Below the pieces are notes generated by a model. That model did no database searches, was not told the DNA's origin, and was given only the letters and a program-made list of their open reading frames with translations. Both the position numbers and the translations under genes were made by a program. Below, piece after piece: positions 32,753 through 42,008 of a DNA stretch of 64,000 nt. Positions within the stretch are counted from its first letter, which is position 1; each line of letters begins with the position of its first letter. The stretch lies in contig BSWB01000001.1 in assembly GCA_033239125.1 (NCBI GenBank), forward strand, positions 113,764,916 through 113,828,915. Reading direction: 5' to 3'. Origin of the DNA: Fagopyrum homotropicum (Eukaryota; Streptophyta; Magnoliopsida; Caryophyllales; Polygonaceae).

Positions 32753-35700
32753 TCAAACGAGGTGGGAGGTTCCCTCACCCCATACTTCACCTCCATCGTG
32801 GGGTGAAGTAAGTAAATCCATCAAACGCTCCAACAAGTGTAAGTGCTCATCGGGGAATGAATCGTCTATGGGTGGGTTATCCGTCTCGCGGGAAGATTCC
32901 GGTAGCCGGCTGAGGTGGTCCGCAACTGAGTTCTCGGATCCCTTCTTATCGTGGATCTCTAGGTCAAACTCTTGAAGCAAGAGAATCCATCGAATAAGGC
33001 GCGGCTTGGCATCTTTCTTAGCCAACAAGTAACGAATGGCTGCGTGGTCGGTATAGACAATGACTTTCGCCCCTACTAGATAGGAACGAAACTTCTCGAA
33101 AGCATATACAACCGCCAATAACTCCTTCTCGGTAGTAGCGTAGTTGCGTTGTGCTTCATCTAGCGTCTTGCTAGCATAATAAATGGCGGTGGTCCGTCCA
33201 TCCTTCTTCTGTCCAAGCACCGCTCCTACGGCTACATCACTAGCGTCACACATGACCTCAAAGGGCAAGGTCCAATCAGGAGGTTGGATAATGGGAGCGG
33301 AGATCAACGCTTCCTTAATCCTGTAAAAAGCATCAAGACACTCCTGCGAAAACTCAAAAACAACATCTTTATTCAAGAGGTTAGTTAGAGGTTTAGAAAT
33401 CTTAGAGAAGTCCTTGATGAATCTCCTGTAGAAACCTGCGTGCCCGAGAAAACTCCTCACACCTTTAACAGAACAAGGAGGAGGGAGCTTCTCAATAGTC
33501 TCGATCTTAGCTCGATCGACCTCAATACCTCGATTAGAAACGAGGTGTCCTAGTACAATGCCTTCATTAACCATAAAATGACACTTTTCCCAATTCAGAA
33601 CAAGGTTAGTGTCTTCACATCTCTTAAGCACTAGAGAAAGGTTAGATAGGCAATCATCAAAAGAGGAACCATATACAGAAAAATCATCCATGAATACCTC
33701 CATGATCTCCTCTATGTACTCGGAAAAGATAGCCATCATGCATCGTTGGAAGGTAGCGGGTGCATTGCACAACCCAAATGGCATCCTCCGATAGGCAAAC
33801 GTCCCCCATGGACAAGTGAAAGTGGTTTTCTCCTGATCATCCGGATGGATAGGAATCTGAAAGAATCCACTATAGCCGTCCAAGTAACAAAAGTGCGAAT
33901 GCTGGGCCAGCCGCTCGAGCATCTGATCGATGAAGGAAAGTGGAAAATGGTCCTTTCGTGTGGCCGTGTTCAGCTTCCTGTAATCGATGCAAACCCTCCA
34001 GCCCGTAACGGTCCTAGTTGGGATCAACTCGTTGTTCTTATTCGTCACAACGGTCATCCTTCCTTTCTTCGGAACGACATGCACCGGGCTAACCCACTTG
34101 CTGTCTGAGATAGGATAAATAATACCTGCATCCAACAACTTAAGAACTTCCTTCTTCACAACCTCTTTCATGATCGGATTTAACTGTCTTTGAGGTTCCC
34201 GTGAAGTCTTATGATTATCTTCCATTAGAATTCTATGCATGCAGAAAGAAGATTTAATGCCAATAAGATCATCCGTGGTATAACCTATAGCTTTTCGATG
34301 CTTTCTCAGGACATGCATTAATTTAGACAATTCAGATTCGGTAAGGGAAGCACTAACAATAACGGGATAAGTAGAATCCGGTCCAAGAAAGATATACCTC
34401 AAGTGACTAGGGAGTTGCTTAAGCTCCACAACTGGGGGTGCTTTCTGAGGGGGATCCTTGCTTCCTCTTTCCAGTGGAGTGGTGTCAGAAACTGGACTCG
34501 ATGAAGTCTCAGTTAGAATCGTCTCGCCATCGACCTCGGTCGAGGTGAAGAGGCGTTGACCGAGATGTTCTTCAGTCGCCTCGCTCAGTCCAGAAAGTGC
34601 CTCGGTCGAGGTGCTGCTACTGGAACCGAGACTGGAGATCTTCGTCTCCTGGATTAGCTTCTCAGTTTTAGCTCCTGGATCCTCTTCCAGTGCCTTCAAG
34701 CTCTGTATATCTGCATCACAAGAAGCATCTATACCTTCCTCCATTAAACTGAAGCTAATAACTCTTTCGAGTGGGTCGTTAATAAGGATAGAGCTCACCA
34801 ATTCTCTTGATTCTTCTTCATCGTAGATGTTGAAGATATCATCAGTTAGCTGCTCCCCTTTCATGGCTGCAAGTAGTGCAAACTCCACCTCATCGCCACC
34901 AACGTTGAATTTCAACTTGGCGTTCTTGCAATCCACGTTGCAACCCGAAGTTGCTAGAAATGGCCTCCCGAGAATAATAGGAACAGGATAATCTGCGGGA
35001 ATGTCAAGTACAACAAAATCTATAGGTAGATAGAAGTTACCTAACTTGACCGGAACGTCCTCCAAGATGCCCACGGGATGGGTAATGGAGCGATCCGCCA
35101 TATAAAGTCGAATCTTGACCGGCTTGGGCTCTCCAAGACCGATCTTCGTGCATAGCTCCAGCGGGATGATGCTCACGCTGGCTCCTAGATCACAAAGGGC
35201 TTCGCAAGTGACATCCCCAACTTGAATGGGAATGCAAAACGAGCCGGGATCTCTCAACTTAGGTGGCATCTTTTCCTTCATGATCTTGATAAGCTCCGAA
35301 GATTTAGATGTCATCCTAACTTCACCAACATCCTCCAGCTTCCTCTTCCTTGATAAGATCTCTTTTAAGAACTTCCCATAGGCGGGCATACCTAAAATAG
35401 CATCAAGGAAAGGGATATTAATATGTAGCTTATTCATCAAGTCAAGAAACTTACCAAAGTGCTTGTCTAGATGTGCTCTGGCTCTGGACTGAGGGAATGG
35501 AAGTGGTGGTTTGTATGCAGGAGGTGGAATATAAGTTTCAGTCGTCCCTCCTGCTTTCTGTTGCTCCACCTCGGTTGGCATCTCGGTCGAGGTGTTCTTC
35601 GACTGGATCTGGACCGAGGTGGTCTGCGTCGATCGAGGTACTGGATCTGCAGTTTTAAGTCCACTCCTCGTCGTTATGGCCATGCACTGACCCTTAGGGT

Positions 35701-37300
35701 TAGTTTCCGTCTTTGCTGGAAGCTTCCCTGGATCTCTTGGCGCTTCATTCGCCCTACTAGCAAGTTGTTGTTCGAAGGACTTTTGGGCCCTCGAAAATGA
35801 AGTCATAGAATTCTCCATAGCGCTAAGCTTGATCAAGATAACCTCCAGAACTGCGTCTTTCTTTTCTGGTTGAGACGAACTTGACCCTTGCCCTTGGCTC
35901 TTTAATGGAGTAGAAGAAGAAGAAGGGGAAGAGAGGAAAGGGTTAGAGGAATCGTTAGAGTTGGAGTTCGAATGATTGTTACCGTGATTTTGGTTATTCG
36001 CCCTCCAGTTGTTGCTATTGGATCCTCTATTGTTGTTGTTGTAGTTGTTGTTTCGGGGACCGTTGTTGTTGTTACGGTACCCGTTGTTGTTGTTGTTCCT
36101 TTGCCCTTGCTCTTCCTTCTTAGTTTGAGCCATCAAGAGTTCCTTCAATTGCTTCACGTCATTCTTCAAAGACGTGAGTTGATTGTTGTTGGATTGAGTC
36201 TCTTGAAAGTTGACTCTTTTAACTCCACCTTCAGCTCCTTGGTGGGTATATTTCTCCATGAAGGCTTGCTTCTCAATGAAGTCCCAAGCCTCATCAACCG
36301 CCATGTCCATGAAGGTGCCGGCGGAGAGTAGTTGGAGATTGAACTGGGTGCTTCCATCCAGTCCTTTGAAGTAGATCTCCAACAACTCGATCTTTGGAAT
36401 CCCATGGTGTGGGCAATCCAAAAGGATATCCTTGAACCGCTCCCAAGATTTGGACAAGCTCTCCTTGTCCTTCATAATGAAAGCATTGATCTTCCCTCTC
36501 ATTTCAGCGGTCTTTGAGGGGGGAAAGAATTTGGTCAAGAATTCCGTAGTCATCTCCTCCCATGTGCTAATTTTTCCTGGAGGAAGAGATTGATACCAAG
36601 TAAGAGCTCTATCTTTTAAAGAAAAGTAAAAAGGTCTTAGCTTGTAGTTGTTATTTTCAATTCTGGAAGGTCGCAAGGTTTCCATCAAGATCTCGTAGTT
36701 TTGAAGATGTTGATGTGGCGACTCCTTCTCTAGCCCTCCGAATTGGCATTGGCGAATCATGGCTAGAACTTGCGGTCGAAGTTCGTAGTCATGATCCGCT
36801 GGATCTCCTAGGTTCACTCCTGGACGCCTCAGTTGTTGATTAGGGTCCATCCTTTGACCTAGGGTTTGTGGGATTTCTGCAAGAAGAACATCTCGGACTG
36901 GCCTCCGAGGTGGAGGTACATCGGCCGGGGCGTCAGGTACTGGAGCCTGCCTCGGTCGAGGATCAGCTACTGGATCCTGCATCGGTCGAGGATCAACAGG
37001 AGGATCTTCCCTCGGTCGAAGTAGAATCTGGTCTCGTATGACTGCTATCTCAGCTTCGATTGCTGCAGTCTTGGTGCGATTCTCTTCTTTCTCTTGCCTT
37101 AGTTCTTCCTTGCTGAGGTGTAGCAGCTCTAGCGCCTCTTTCAATTCGGCCGCAAGATCGCGATCGTCTTGTTGGGCCATCTTCGCTTCTCTTAAGCGTC
37201 GCTTGTATGTCTTTTCGGGTTCGGGATCGTAGGGAACGATTTCCTTCCCAGTGCGGGTTCTTCGCATATACCTAAGAAAGAACCTGCAAAAGTCACTCAA
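32753..37300 (-). CDS. C gag-protease-RT-RNase H polyprotein, integrase deleted
   Basis: 1515 uninterrupted codons; the first 11 are probably leader and the family start is MRRTRTGKE (Met at 37267). Rough order by residue: coiled-coil-like N-terminus 20-85, gag domain 150-330, Asn-rich RNA-binding-like tail 390-445 without a CCHC knuckle, protease CDLGASVSIIP near 700, RT with CIDYRKL and FMDDFSVYG near 1200, RNase H with CDAS (1350), YTDHAA and ADHLSRL (1460). The frame then stops after 30-odd codons that end with EVWGEGTSHLV. That tail matches B's integrase C-terminus (EVWGETGG), so zinc finger, DDE core and most of the C-terminal domain are missing. D has the same junction. The catalytic motifs of the other enzymes are intact. 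Dyad motifs are embedded near 34530, 34605, 35580 and 36955. Confidence 0.95.
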   Translation of the reverse strand: MSDFCRFFLRYMRRTRTGKEIVPYDPEPEKTYKRRLREAKMAQQDDRDLAAELKEALELLHLSKEELRQEKEENRTKTAAIEAEIAVIRDQILLRPREDPPVDPRPMQDPVADPRPRQAPVPDAPADVPPPRRPVRDVLLAEIPQTLGQRMDPNQQLRRPGVNLGDPADHDYELRPQVLAMIRQCQFGGLEKESPHQHLQNYEILMETLRPSRIENNNYKLRPFYFSLKDRALTWYQSLPPGKISTWEEMTTEFLTKFFPPSKTAEMRGKINAFIMKDKESLSKSWERFKDILLDCPHHGIPKIELLEIYFKGLDGSTQFNLQLLSAGTFMDMAVDEAWDFIEKQAFMEKYTHQGAEGGVKRVNFQETQSNNNQLTSLKNDVKQLKELLMAQTKKEEQGQRNNNNNGYRNNNNGPRNNNYNNNNRGSNSNNWRANNQNHGNNHSNSNSNDSSNPFLSSPSSSSTPLKSQGQGSSSSQPEKKDAVLEVILIKLSAMENSMTSFSRAQKSFEQQLASRANEAPRDPGKLPAKTETNPKGQCMAITTRSGLKTADPVPRSTQTTSVQIQSKNTSTEMPTEVEQQKAGGTTETYIPPPAYKPPLPFPQSRARAHLDKHFGKFLDLMNKLHINIPFLDAILGMPAYGKFLKEILSRKRKLEDVGEVRMTSKSSELIKIMKEKMPPKLRDPGSFCIPIQVGDVTCEALCDLGASVSIIPLELCTKIGLGEPKPVKIRLYMADRSITHPVGILEDVPVKLGNFYLPIDFVVLDIPADYPVPIILGRPFLATSGCNVDCKNAKLKFNVGGDEVEFALLAAMKGEQLTDDIFNIYDEEESRELVSSILINDPLERVISFSLMEEGIDASCDADIQSLKALEEDPGAKTEKLIQETKISSLGSSSSTSTEALSGLSEATEEHLGQRLFTSTEVDGETILTETSSSPVSDTTPLERGSKDPPQKAPPVVELKQLPSHLRYIFLGPDSTYPVIVSASLTESELSKLMHVLRKHRKAIGYTTDDLIGIKSSFCMHRILMEDNHKTSREPQRQLNPIMKEVVKKEVLKLLDAGIIYPISDSKWVSPVHVVPKKGRMTVVTNKNNELIPTRTVTGWRVCIDYRKLNTATRKDHFPLSFIDQMLERLAQHSHFCYLDGYSGFFQIPIHPDDQEKTTFTCPWGTFAYRRMPFGLCNAPATFQRCMMAIFSEYIEEIMEVFMDDFSVYGSSFDDCLSNLSLVLKRCEDTNLVLNWEKCHFMVNEGIVLGHLVSNRGIEVDRAKIETIEKLPPPCSVKGVRSFLGHAGFYRRFIKDFSKISKPLTNLLNKDVVFEFSQECLDAFYRIKEALISAPIIQPPDWTLPFEVMCDASDVAVGAVLGQKKDGRTTAIYYASKTLDEAQRNYATTEKELLAVVYAFEKFRSYLVGAKVIVYTDHAAIRYLLAKKDAKPRLIRWILLLQEFDLEIHDKKGSENSVADHLSRLPESSRETDNPPIDDSFPDEHLHLLERLMDLLTSPHDGGEVWGEGTSHLV
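34525..34625. repeat. Dyad cluster inside C coding region (protease-RT linker)
   Basis: ACCTCGGTCGAGGTG at about 34530, ACCGAGATG, CGCTCAGT and GCCTCGGTCGAGGTG at about 34601. In frame it encodes the recurring peptide TSTE(A/V). Confidence 0.85.
35568..35645. repeat. Dyad cluster inside C coding region (gag-protease linker)
   Basis: CACCTCGGTTGG, ATCTCGGTCGAGGTG, ACCGAGGTGG and GATCGAGGTA within 78 bp, encoding TSTEMPTEV-like residues. D has the same arrangement near 60960-61040. Confidence 0.8.
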
Positions 37301-37369
37301 GTAGAGTGGTTAGATGACACGGGGGCAAGCGCCCCAAGAGCAAACCGTACCGGCTCGGTCTAGACCAAG

Positions 37370-37387
37370 TCCCCGGCAACGGCGCCA
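37370..37387 (-). other. C primer-binding site (tRNA-Asp)
   Basis: Reverse complement of TGGCGCCGTTGCCGGGGA, full 18-nt match to plant tRNA-Asp 3' end, 6 nt from the 5' LTR. Confidence 0.92.
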
Positions 37388-37464
37388 AAAACTTGTTCGC
37401 TCCAAACGGTGTGTGCAAGCTTTAAATTTATAACCCTAGACTTAAGCTTAAAACAAGGATGTGA

Positions 37465-37481
37465 ACCCGCAGTGTACGGGT
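37465..37481 (-). other. C U5 hairpin with TACACTG loop
   Basis: Minus strand ACCCG-TACACTG-CGGGT, about 72 nt before the LTR end; same in the left LTR at 27403-27419. Compared with A (ACCCA/TGGGT) one pair has changed on both sides. Confidence 0.65.
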
Positions 37482-38593
37482 CAATCGTAGTAAAAAGCAA
37501 GAAAATTCCAGGGGTCGATCACAGGGACTCGGTGAAACAAAGTCAATAACGGTAAGCTTCGTGAATACTAACCACAAGAGCAATTAACACAATCAAAGAT
37601 GAATAAGAAGTCAATAAAGCAAACATGCAATTCTAGGGATTAAAGCATCTAGTTGTGGTTCCAACTCAAGATCTATAGATAAGCGGACAAAGCTGAGATT
37701 TTTGCGTGGAGAAGGTGTTACTAAAGTGGAATAGATCACCGGGTAAGTCTCACTACTCACTAATCCTAAACCGTAACTCTTATTACCGGGTAAGTCTCTA
37801 GGAATCAAGATAAAGAACTATTACCTCAAACTAACACACCATCTAAGGGAATAGAATCAACCTTTACCGGGTAAGTCTCAGGGTAACTCACAAAGATGGG
37901 ATGGAAGCACACTCAAACCCCAATAAAGGATAAACCTTTATTACCTACACTTATGATCGTTGGTACGCAAACTAAGGAATTACCGGGTAAGTCTCATCCT
38001 AAGCTTGCTTTGAACCAGAAAGGTGTAATAAGAATAGGATTTGGCAAACTCTAACACTTAACTCTCAGTTATGGATCAGATAAGTCACCTCGGTCAGCCA
38101 GTTTCCACCCCGGCCGAGATGTTCATCGACTGAGCGAGATGCTTAGGGTTAAGGATAAAGACTCGAACTTTCAGGATCCTACTGGAATCTAAGACTATTC
38201 TATCATTGTTTTTCCCACAACCTTCAGCCAATCACCCTAGAATCACACAAGGAAATTAGCCACTCATCATCATTATGAAAGTATTAAAATATATGGGAAG
38301 AAGGTGAATATTTGAACAAGAAGAATTTAATGAAAAAGACTTCAATAACTGAATCAAATATCACAACAAAGCGTTCCTTGGATAGCAATCCAACAAGACA
38401 AGACAACAAGTGAGGGAATTGAAGACAATCTTACAAAAACCCTCCAAAAAGCTATAAAAGCTATAGACTTCAATCTTCCTTCAACCTTCAAAAAGGTTCT
38501 TCGAATCTCTCAAGTGAGAGTATGCTGCGGCTGCTGCGTAATCTTCTTGTGTCAGCGGGGGTGATAGCGGATCCCGGATTTGTGGAAATCCAA

Positions 38594-38606
38594 CCCTTTT
38601 TATAGG
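38594..38606 (-). promoter_or_regulatory. C LTR TATA box
   Basis: CCTATAAAAAGGG on the minus strand, in the 5' LTR. Expected to drive genomic RNA synthesis; start not mapped. Confidence 0.65.
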
Positions 38607-39137
38607 AAAATAACCCTCCAAAGATAATAAATCTTAGAAAGATATTTTCCCATAAATATAGGTAAAATATATGATTCTGCATATCTCCTTCCTTCCAGGA
38701 GCCAAGCCCAAAAATATAAGATCACTTTCCAATTTTAAAAGATCTCAGCCAAGAATAAAATATTCTCGCCGCGTCCTAGGTGTTCGCCTCGGTCGAGTCG
38801 GCGTCTCTGGATCACCTCGGTCGAGATGAATCTCTGGTCAACCGAGGTGAGTCACAACTGAATGTGAAATCTCTCAAAACTGGTCCAAAGTAAATCTTTA
38901 ATCCATGGCTATGCTTCCTGGATGTAGCTCCAAATGACTCATGACTCCTTTTGCTCCTTTTTGATGCGAAATGTGTCATTTTACCTACGATTACAACAAA
39001 ACTAGGTGTAGACCTCGATTCTCGCAAAGGTAGATGAAATGGTAGTAAAATCACATAATATACATACAAACATGCAGATTATGAAAGATAAAACGTCCAA
39101 ACAAACCCCAAAATATAGACTATAATTCATGCTATCA

Positions 39138-40177
39138 ATGAAGTCCCAAGCGTCATCTTCCCTCATGTCCATGAATGTACCACATGAAAGGAATTGGAAC
39201 TTGAATTGTGTCTCCACATCCAGCCCCTTATAATATATCTCCAATAGTGCTAATTTGGATATGCCATGATGTGGGCAATCCAAGAGCAAATCCTGAAATC
39301 TTTCCCAAGATTGAAACAAACTTTCGTTAGATCACATAGAGAATGCATTAATCTTACCTCTTAGCTCCTCCGTTTTAGATGGCGGAAAGAATTTAGTGAG
39401 GAATTCCGAAGAAAGATCCTCTCATGTCTCAAGTTTCCCACTTGGAAGAGCTTGATACCAAGACAATGCTTTCCCCTTCAAGGAGAAGAAGAAAGGCTTG
39501 AGTTTGTAGCTGTTGGTAGTTGCATTCTTTGGCTTCATTGTCTCCATCATAATCTCAAAATTTTGTAGATGTTGATGTGGAGATTCAGCGCTTGTTCCAC
39601 CAAATTGATTTTGGCGAACAATGGTAATAACTTGAGGGTTGAAGCTACACCCTTGTGCATCATCAACATCAAAGTTCACACCTAAACGGCGTGGTTGCTG
39701 CGTTGGATCCATCCTTTGGCCAAGAGTTCTTGGCTCCTCATCTACACGTTCGACCCTCGCACCTCTAGGTAGAACACGGCGATTTGCAGCTGGCCGTGGA
39801 AAGAATGGATTAACATTGATCGTCGGATCAATTTCCTCTAGTGGTGGCATGGAGGAGTCACTATCCTCATTGGATGAGTTGGCTCTAACCGATCTTCCCG
39901 GTCTTCTTCTTCTCTTTTTCTCCTTGAGGTTGTTTATTTCCAACCTCATTTGGAACATCATGTCCGATAGATCATCAACCTTCGTTTGATGACGATCCAT
40001 CTCTTCCCTACGAGTCTTCTCACTCCATTGGAGTTGAGCTTCCTTTTCCGCTAACTCCGTTTGGTAATCACGTTCTCTTTCTTTAGCCATTTTTCTTTCC
40101 TTAAGCTTTCTCCTTAAAGTCCTCTCAAGCTCTTGATCAAGAGGTAAGAGGTCTTCGTTGTTCCTAGACCTGCGCAA
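39138..40177 (-). pseudogene. B gag, N-terminal part (with right copy of 832-bp duplication)
   Basis: Begins MRRSRNNEDLLPLDQELERT at 40177, through LGQRMDP to the gag domain, and is cut by C's 5' LTR end at 39138. Relative to the left copy it has two added stops: TGA for the Trp of TWEDL near 39421 and TGA for the Arg of SMRSNE near 39325. The 832 bp from 39138 to 39969 are the duplicated block. Confidence 0.9.
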
Positions 40178-40255
40178 ACACTCGAAGAGATATCAAATAA
40201 CAAGGGAGAAGCTCCCAAGCTTGACAACCGATAACCGAATTCGGCCTAAACCAAA

Positions 40256-40273
40256 TCCCCGGCAACGGCGCCA
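40256..40273 (-). other. B primer-binding site (tRNA-Asp)
   Basis: Reverse complement of TGGCGCCGTTGCCGGGGA, 6 nt from the 5' LTR. Confidence 0.92.
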
Positions 40274-40279
40274 AAAACT

Positions 40280-42008
40280 TGTTCGCCACTTAGCGTGTGT
40301 GCAATCAAGCTTTAAATTTATAAAACTAGAATAAAAGCAAGCGAACCCACAGTGTACGGATCGATATAGTTAAGCAAGAATTCCAGAGTATCGAACACAG
40401 GGATTTGGGGGGTTAATCCAATTATAGAATTGTCAAGCAAGTAAATGTATGAAGCTTTGTAAATATTGGGAAAACAACAATCCTAAAGATCCAGGAATCC
40501 AGCTGTGGCAATTGATTCAAGATATACTAAAGATATAAGGACAGAGTTGAGGTATGCAAAGGTATACGAATGTAAGGCAATGTACGGTGAAGTTCCAAGA
40601 CCTTATATGACTCACCTAAAGGTACTCTCTATAAAGGTTGTTGAGGCTTGAGTATAGAAAGGTTCTAAAGGTAAGTATTAACGTCAAATACCCAAACTTG
40701 TAATCCAAGGATCAAGACTAACTAAACCGATTAAGGTTGTGACACTCGAAATCGAGGTAGAGGTTGTTGAGGCTTCACTACCACCTAGAAAAGGTAACCC
40801 AAGACTAAGTTAAAGCAAATCTTTAACTTTGGATCAAAGTAAAAGCAAAGCTCGTAACTGACACAAAATTACCGGTAGTTCTTGAGTTCCACGGCCGTGG
40901 AAGCTCAAGAACAGACCGTGGATTAGGTTCATCGGCGATTCTCTCTAACTCTCAGGATCCAATCTGTTTACGATCGATCTATCATTATCTAAGCCACAAC
41001 TATCAACCCTTCACCTTAGAATTGTTAAAGGGTTTTAGCCAACAACAGTCATTATGATATCAAATTCAAGATTTAAAAGAATAAAAGATGAAAAATTCCG
41101 AAAACCTTCAAACCAATCTCAAATTCACAAATATCAATGATAATGCAACTCAGATTTGGAATAAACACAAACAAGTAACTATTCTAGATAAGAACGAAGA
41201 ACGGGATGTCAATCCGTCTTCTAATCAAACCTAGGAATCAAAGGCGTAACTTCCGCCAAGAACGATCTTCCAAATCTTCAACTCTTCACAAATCTCCGTT
41301 GTGAAATAGCAATCTCCACACGTCCAACTCGAAACCCTAGGCACGTGTAACTCCGTAGACAAAAGTCTAGTGCGAGGCGTAAGCAAAGATGCAAACCCTA
41401 AGCGGAGGTGTAAGCGAGGTAGCGAAGGTGACGGAATCTCTTTCTTTCCGTCCTTTTATAGGGCTGGATAAAATGTGTCTTTGGCCCATGTGCGTAGTAG
41501 ATCGTGGCTTAAAATATTGCGTAAAAGATCGCCAAGATCACGGTCGTGGAAGGTTCCACGCCCGTAATTTAGAGCGTGGGACTTGATCACGGTTGCTTCA
41601 AATCCTCCACGGCCGTGTAAGTTGCTGGAATGCTCCACGCTTGTGTTGCCAAAGTTCCACGGCCATGGATTAGAGCGTGGATCCTAATACGGCCGTATTT
41701 TAGAGCGTGGAACGTAGACGACTCGTAATTCTCCTTGATTTTGTGTCATTCTTCAACTCAGCATCTTCCTTAGTTCCTAGTGATGTCCTCAATCCTTGGA
41801 CATGCTCAATCCACATCCATTCTCCCTTGATTCGTCCGGTTTTTTGCTCTTAATTGCCTACAATCAACACAAAGCTTATGTAGACCTCTATATCGACAAT
41901 ATTGATTAACTAACTCACAATTGCTTCAATGCTTTATCAATGAGTACCAATATGGATGAAATACACTTAGAAAACGTGCCTAAAATATCACAATATTTTA
42001 TGCTAACA
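40280..42008 (-). repeat. B 5' LTR
   Basis: 1729 bp, ends CTAACA followed by TSD GAGAG. Dyad clusters near 40889 and 41538-41714. U5 hairpin ATCCG-TACACTG-TGGGT (minus) at 40345-40361. Confidence 0.95.
41452..41462 (-). promoter_or_regulatory. B LTR TATA box
   Basis: CCTATAAAAGGA on the minus strand in the 5' LTR, close to the TATA consensus. Confidence 0.65.

Larger units (their letters stand above)
27361..39137 (-). mobile_element. Element C: integrase-less Athila-type retrotransposon inserted in B's gag
   Basis: Minus-strand element, the youngest layer. LTRs are at 27361-29074 (3', lacking the outer 29 bp) and 37394-39137 (5', complete). It has PBS, an uninterrupted gag-PR-RT-RNase H frame, no integrase, an uninterrupted accessory ORF, and PPT. 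The inferred TSD ATGAA is at 39138-39142 and corresponds to 26531-26535. About 12 substitutions separate the LTRs (0.7%). Same family as D. Confidence 0.95.
37394..39137 (-). repeat. C 5' LTR, complete
   Basis: 1744 bp from TGTTCGCTCC to GCTATCA (minus-strand reading TGATAGC...GAACA). TATA box CCTATAAAAAGGG (minus) at 38594-38606. Confidence 0.94.
16253..42008 (-). mobile_element. Element B: Athila-type retrotransposon inserted in A's gag
   Basis: Minus-strand element with LTRs of 1730 bp (left, 3') and 1729 bp (right, 5'), flanked by TSD GAGAG (16248-16252 and 42009-42013). Removing B and one TSD restores the uninterrupted gag frame of A, which proves the insertion. Reading from the right it has PBS, gag, protease, RT, RNase H, integrase, accessory ORF and PPT. 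Its gag is interrupted by element C and by an 832-bp duplication. Own length is about 13.1 kb. Confidence 0.95.

Noticed and set aside
39002..39137. Frame extending B's gag past 39138 to 39002
   Set aside because: The last residues (SMNYSLYFG...) come from C's LTR, not from gag.
41940..42008. Start of a long + frame at 41940 as the true start of A's second gag-pol part
   Set aside because: 41940-42008 is B's LTR; the frame only happens to stay open into A's gag, which begins again after the GAGAG duplication.
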